Below are positions 24,988-28,056 of a stretch of 28,056 nt of DNA, one piece after another. Each line of letters opens with the position of its first letter. Within the stretch, counting starts at the first letter, position 1. Origin of the DNA: HB2-32-21 sp040235495 (lineage in GTDB: Bacteria > Pseudomonadota > Gammaproteobacteria > Pseudomonadales > Porticoccaceae); NCBI GenBank assembly GCA_040235495.1, contig JBECKV010000194.1:1-28056 (forward strand). The letters run 5' to 3'. The translations under genes and the position numbers were made by a program. The notes beneath the pieces are model-generated. The model did not search any database and was not told where the DNA came from. It saw only the letters and a list, made by a program, of their open reading frames with translations.

Positions 24988-25869
24988 TCAGTCCTGTTTA
25001 TTCCCGCTCAGCCTCGTTAACAGACTGGAAGTATCCCAACGCCCGCCACCCTGGGCCTGAACGTCGGCATAAAACTGGTCGACCAGGGCCGTAAGGGGTA
25101 GACACGCGCCATTAATGCGGGCTTCATCCAGCACCATCGCAAGATCCTTGCGCATCCAGTCAACGGCAAAACCGTGGTTGTACTCACCCGCCAGCATCGT
25201 TTGATGGCGGTTGTCCATTTGCCAGGACTGGGCAGCTCCCCTGGAAATAACCGACACGACCTCCTCGCCATCGAGCCCGGCCCGCCGGGCAAAGTGCAAG
25301 CCCTCGGCCAGGCCCTGAACCACGCCGGCAATGCAAATCTGATTGACCATTTTGCATAACTGCCCCGCTCCCGCCGGGCCAATGCGCTTTACCATCTGGG
25401 CGTAGCTGCCTATCGCGGGCTTAGCTTGTTCAAAAGCTGGTTCTTCGCCACCACACATCACCGTCAGACGACCATTTTCGGCACCCTGCTGGCCGCCGGA
25501 CACCGGGGCATCAACAAAGCCGAGCCGCCGTTCTGCGCAGGCCTGATTCAACTCGCGCGCCAACGTCGCCGAAGCCGTGGTGTGATCCACCAGCACACTG
25601 CCCTCGGCCATGGTCGCTAGCGCGCCCTCGGGCCCATAGCAAACCTGACGCACGTCGTCATCCTGACCGACACAGATAAATACCAGCCCGGCTCCGTTGG
25701 CTGCCTGGGCCGGCGTCTCGGCCACCGTGCCCCGGTGCTGCTCTCGCCACTGCTCCGCCCTGGCACGGCTACGATTAAAAACGCGGACCTCAAAACCTGC
25801 CCGCCTGAGATGACCGGCCATGGGGTATCCCATCACGCCGAGTCCGATGAATGCGGCTTTAGTTGTCAT
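24988..25869 (-). CDS. 3-hydroxyisobutyrate dehydrogenase-family NAD(P) oxidoreductase
   Basis: A 293-residue beta-hydroxyacid dehydrogenase. The N-terminal Rossmann motif GLGVMGYPMAGHL is at 9-21, the substrate motif DAPVSGG at 120-126, and the catalytic Lys173 in GQLCKMVNQICIAG. FAVDWMRKDLAMVLDEA supplies the second conserved Lys. Members include 3-hydroxyisobutyrate dehydrogenase, tartronate semialdehyde reductase and succinic semialdehyde reductase; the sequence alone does not choose among them. Asn32-Arg33 after strand 2 (VFNRSR) suggests NADP preference. No strong ribosome site is seen. It lies 36 bp after uppP on the same strand. A link to branched-chain (valine) catabolism with the acyl-CoA genes is possible but unproven. 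Confidence 0.93.
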   Translation of the reverse strand: MTTKAAFIGLGVMGYPMAGHLRRAGFEVRVFNRSRARAEQWREQHRGTVAETPAQAANGAGLVFICVGQDDDVRQVCYGPEGALATMAEGSVLVDHTTASATLARELNQACAERRLGFVDAPVSGGQQGAENGRLTVMCGGEEPAFEQAKPAIGSYAQMVKRIGPAGAGQLCKMVNQICIAGVVQGLAEGLHFARRAGLDGEEVVSVISRGAAQSWQMDNRHQTMLAGEYNHGFAVDWMRKDLAMVLDEARINGACLPLTALVDQFYADVQAQGGGRWDTSSLLTRLSGNKQD

Positions 25870-25905
25870 AGCTTGAATATCCCGGTGCTCGAGGGGCGCT
25901 CGCTG

Positions 25906-26733
25906 CTAAGCCCAGCCGTTTGCGACCAGCAGGAATAATACGCTACCCAGCACCAGTCTGTACCAGACAAAGGGCATCATGCCGATACGCTCCACCCAGG
26001 TCAGAAAAAAATGAATGCAGGTCAAGGCCGTGACGCCCGACACCAAAAAGCCGATGGCGATCTCCTGCCAAAGTAGAGCCGGACCCGACAGCATCACCTC
26101 GGGTTCGATAAAATATTGGTAAACCTGGTAAATACCACTCAGGGCAATAACCGGTATCGCCAGCAAAAATGAGTAGCGAGCCGCTTCCCGGCGATGGAAA
26201 CCGAGCACCAGGGCCGCGGTCATGGTGATTCCCGAGCGGGATGTGCCCGGCACCAGCGCCAGCATTTGCGCCAGACCAATAAATAGCGCCTGCTGCCACG
26301 TCAGCTGGGTTATGGCAGCGCGCTGAGTGCCGTATCGATCCGCGGCCGCCAGCAATAACGCATAGGCGATTGTGGTCGTGGCGATCACAGTGACCGAGCG
26401 CAATTGTGTCTCAATCACACTGGCGAATAAAAACCCACCGAGGCAGACCGGAATGGTCCCGACAATCAAATACCACGCCAGCCGGCTGTCAGGACTGACT
26501 TCGCCGCCGATTGCCGAGCGCAACCAGGCCGCGGCCAGTTGATAAATTTCCCGACGCAGATAGTACATCACCGCGAACAGAGAACCGACGTGGACGGCAA
26601 TATCAAAAGCCAGTCCCTGATCCCGCCAATCCAGTAACTGGGCGGGCAGGATTAAATGAGCGGAGCTGGAGATGGGCAGAAACTCGGTGACGCCCTGTAT
26701 CACAGCCAGAAGAATTAATTGCAGTAAGTCCAA
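25906..26733 (-). CDS. uppP: Undecaprenyl-diphosphatase (BacA type)
   Basis: A 275-residue inner-membrane enzyme that dephosphorylates undecaprenyl diphosphate, recycling the lipid carrier of peptidoglycan synthesis. Signatures are IQGVTEFLPISSSAHL (13-28) and VPGTSRSGITMTAALVLG in the second half, which form the active site from two inverted halves; about eight hydrophobic segments are visible. The start is TTG at 26733: GGGAG lies 5 bases upstream, homology needs the first residues, and no ATG is available. It is 36 bp from the tsaB stop and probably cotranscribed with it. Overexpression of such proteins gives bacitracin tolerance in other species. Confidence 0.96.
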   Translation of the reverse strand: MDLLQLILLAVIQGVTEFLPISSSAHLILPAQLLDWRDQGLAFDIAVHVGSLFAVMYYLRREIYQLAAAWLRSAIGGEVSPDSRLAWYLIVGTIPVCLGGFLFASVIETQLRSVTVIATTTIAYALLLAAADRYGTQRAAITQLTWQQALFIGLAQMLALVPGTSRSGITMTAALVLGFHRREAARYSFLLAIPVIALSGIYQVYQYFIEPEVMLSGPALLWQEIAIGFLVSGVTALTCIHFFLTWVERIGMMPFVWYRLVLGSVLFLLVANGWA

Positions 26734-26769
26734 GAGTGCTCCCGCGACCTCAGGTCAGGCCCGCCAGTC

Positions 26770-27510
26770 CTAAAGCCTCAATTTCTGGCGTTTTTTCCAC
26801 GTGGTTTTATTTCGCAAATAAGTGAGCTCCACTTCGTCTATTGACCGCGCCTCGCCGCGTCCGTAGGCAACGAGCGCAAGGCGCAGAGCCATCTCGGCGT
26901 CGGTAGCGGCCCGCACATCGACCCGCCTCGGCTGAAGAGATATTCGTTCACCCAGTAACCAGCCATCACCCAAGCCAATGCCTAAAACCGGATTATCCAC
27001 AGGGTCGGGTAACGCACGCGAATCTCTGAAAAACAGCGCGTGGTAGGCCGAAGCAATTTCTTCTGGCACGGACAGTCTATCGTCCTGAAGCGCCTGCGCC
27101 AGACCACCTTCATTACGATAGATACCCCAGTACACCTCATCCATGCGCGCGTCTATGACGGGCATGATGAGTTCCTGTTCGCCGACATGCTGGTGTTCAA
27201 TAGCCTCTTGAGCCAATGCTTGCAGGGTCGATACCGGCAGTACGGGTAAATCAGCGCCCAGGGCGAGGCCCTGAACCACCCCCAGGCCGATGCGCAGTCC
27301 CGTGAAAGAGCCTGGTCCGCTGATAAAAGCCAGTGCATCCAGTTGTCCGAGCTGTAGCGCATTTGCCTTCAACAAATTATCAATCATGGGTAAAACACAT
27401 TTGATATGCTGCCGGGGAGTCGCTTCGCGGAGCACGCTTACCCGCCCGTGGGCCAGCAGGGCAACGGAACAGGCTGACAGGGCTGTATCTATGGCGAGCA
27501 GATTAATCAA
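26770..27510 (-). CDS. tsaB: tRNA threonylcarbamoyladenosine biosynthesis protein TsaB
   Basis: A 246-residue ASKHA-fold protein if started at TTG 27510, giving MINLLAIDTALSACSVALLA, which aligns with the start of E. coli TsaB. GAGAGG lies 6 bases upstream. The conserved SGPGSFTGLRIGLGVVQGLA (about 63-82) is present. TsaB is the scaffold partner of TsaD in making the t6A37 modification of ANN-decoding tRNAs. An ATG at 27540 is the alternative. A longer start at 27591 would cross the terminator at 27543-27568 and is rejected. The C-terminus is rich in basic residues (NKTTWKKRQKLRL). It is followed by uppP. Confidence 0.95.
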   Translation of the reverse strand: MINLLAIDTALSACSVALLAHGRVSVLREATPRQHIKCVLPMIDNLLKANALQLGQLDALAFISGPGSFTGLRIGLGVVQGLALGADLPVLPVSTLQALAQEAIEHQHVGEQELIMPVIDARMDEVYWGIYRNEGGLAQALQDDRLSVPEEIASAYHALFFRDSRALPDPVDNPVLGIGLGDGWLLGERISLQPRRVDVRAATDAEMALRLALVAYGRGEARSIDEVELTYLRNKTTWKKRQKLRL

Positions 27511-27542
27511 TAGCAACCTCTCACGGGTAACAGACTCCATAA

Positions 27543-27568
27543 AAAAATCCCCCGAATGGGGGATTTTT
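27543..27568 (-). terminator. Bidirectional rho-independent terminator between the AT-hook gene and tsaB
   Basis: TCCCCC (27548-27553), loop GAAT and GGGGGA (27558-27563) form a stem extended by A5/T5 on both flanks, so a T run follows in either direction. It lies 32 bases after the AT-hook stop (27600) and only 33 bases before the chosen tsaB start, leaving little room for a tsaB promoter between them. The tsaB promoter may therefore overlap or lie upstream of the hairpin. Confidence 0.93.
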
Positions 27569-27599
27569 GACCATACCGGCTCGACAGGCAAATACCATC

Positions 27600-28055
27600 T
27601 TATCGGTTCTTTGGCGGCCTACCGCGCCGCTTGGCCGGGGCATCGGCATTCGCGGGTTTCGGTGGCCGGCCCCTGCGTTTAGGCGCCGTGCTGACGGCGG
27701 TTGCGGCTTTTGGTGGACGCCCCCTGCGTTTGGTCGTTGTTGTCTCCACTGGTTCGGCTCTGGGCAACCGTCCTCTGCGCGTGGAGCCGGATGCCTTGCC
27801 AGCAACCGCGCCCGCACTTTTTGGGCGTCCGGGACGCGCAACACTTTTTTTCGGCTTATTCAGCGTTTTAGCAAGTTTGCGTTCGACTGCTCGAATTTCT
27901 GACTCGGCCTTTTTGGTCGCGGATTTGACCTTTGCACCGCCCGCTCTGGTTGCGGCTTTGACTTTCTTAGCGTCCAGTGCATCCCGCTTCTTGCGCCACC
28001 GGAGCTCGAACTTGTCGATAGCGCTTTGTAGTTCTTTCTGAGCTCGATCGGCAAG
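27600..28055 (-). CDS. AT-hook, histone H1-like DNA-binding protein (AlgP-like), 5' end outside window
   Basis: An open frame of 151 codons enters from the right edge and ends at TAA (27602-27600). It contains no methionine codon, so it is easily missed. The N-terminal part (1-70) is a charged, probably coiled-coil helix (AQKELQSAIDKFELRWRKKR) merging into a Lys/Ala-rich segment. The C-terminal half carries five AT-hook-like cores: RPGRPKS (74-80), RRGRLPR (93-99), and three identical RRGRPPK units (110-116, 127-133, 143-149) separated by Pro/Ala/Thr linkers. The architecture resembles Pseudomonas AlgP, a histone-like regulator, but homology is not certain. Expected role: minor-groove binding and chromosome organisation. 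Its own terminator follows directly. Confidence 0.88.
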   Translation of the reverse strand, partial: LADRAQKELQSAIDKFELRWRKKRDALDAKKVKAATRAGGAKVKSATKKAESEIRAVERKLAKTLNKPKKSVARPGRPKSAGAVAGKASGSTRRGRLPRAEPVETTTTKRRGRPPKAATAVSTAPKRRGRPPKPANADAPAKRRGRPPKNR

Positions 28056-28056
28056 T

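Noticed and set aside
27541..27591. Extended tsaB start at 27591
   Set aside because: The added codons would translate through the terminator hairpin and have no homology to TsaB.
27631..28041. 136-codon plus-strand frame rich in Ala, Leu and Arg
   Set aside because: It is the antisense of the AT-hook repeats; the minus-strand reading gives regular RRGRPPK modules and ends at a terminator.

Overview
The window comes from a fairly GC-rich Gram-negative bacterium, most likely a gammaproteobacterium. The evidence is the prfB-lysS gene order with an RF2 programmed frameshift, uppP and tsaB nearby, an AlgP-like basic AT-hook protein, and a high load of acyl-CoA and flavin enzymes. A marine Cellvibrionales-type lipid or terpenoid degrader (Halieaceae/Spongiibacteraceae-like) would fit, but that placement is inference from gene content. 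I see no rRNA, tRNA, CRISPR array, phage gene or transposase.

Left part (1-19 kb) is a catabolic island of short, divergent operons. It holds a partial CaiB/BaiF CoA-transferase (1-197, -), a crotonase-fold protein lacking both hydratase glutamates (449-1321, +), a half-size GDT1/UPF0016 membrane protein (1385-1657, +), and a hydantoinase-B-like protein with a cysteine-rich acetone-carboxylase-gamma-like tail (1722-3962, -). Next come a cytochrome c'-like periplasmic protein (4207-4644, -), a small unknown (4874-5110, +), an ACAD with its own APH-type kinase (5183-7414, -), a dienelactone hydrolase-family protein, an MFS carrier, and two adjacent exported unknowns (9936-11405, -). After these come a VOC protein with degenerate metal ligands, a second APH-type kinase (11996-13051, -), three luciferase-like flavin monooxygenases (13191-16317), an ACAD11-like dehydrogenase (16439-17641, -) and an alpha-methylacyl-CoA racemase-like protein (17889-19037, +).

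Right part (19.3-28 kb) is a housekeeping block entirely on the minus strand. In transcription order from the right edge it reads: AT-hook protein (partial), terminator, tsaB, uppP, a 3-hydroxyisobutyrate dehydrogenase-family reductase, M18 aminopeptidase, an SDR, prfB, lysS and ung. Three of these genes (prfB, uppP, tsaB) appear to start with TTG.

How the genes may work together: the racemase/CoA-transferase proteins, two ACADs, the crotonase, two hydroxyl-phosphorylating-type kinases and three flavin monooxygenases suggest oxidation and beta-oxidation-like breakdown of a branched, cyclic or hydroxylated carboxylic acid imported by the MFS carrier. The most interesting idea is a bacterial, unfused version of the ACAD10/ACAD11 kinase-dehydrogenase system, present here as two sets. 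A second unusual pattern is the repeated occurrence of short tandem duplications with unit lengths of 15 or 19 bp in at least five intergenic or gene-end positions.
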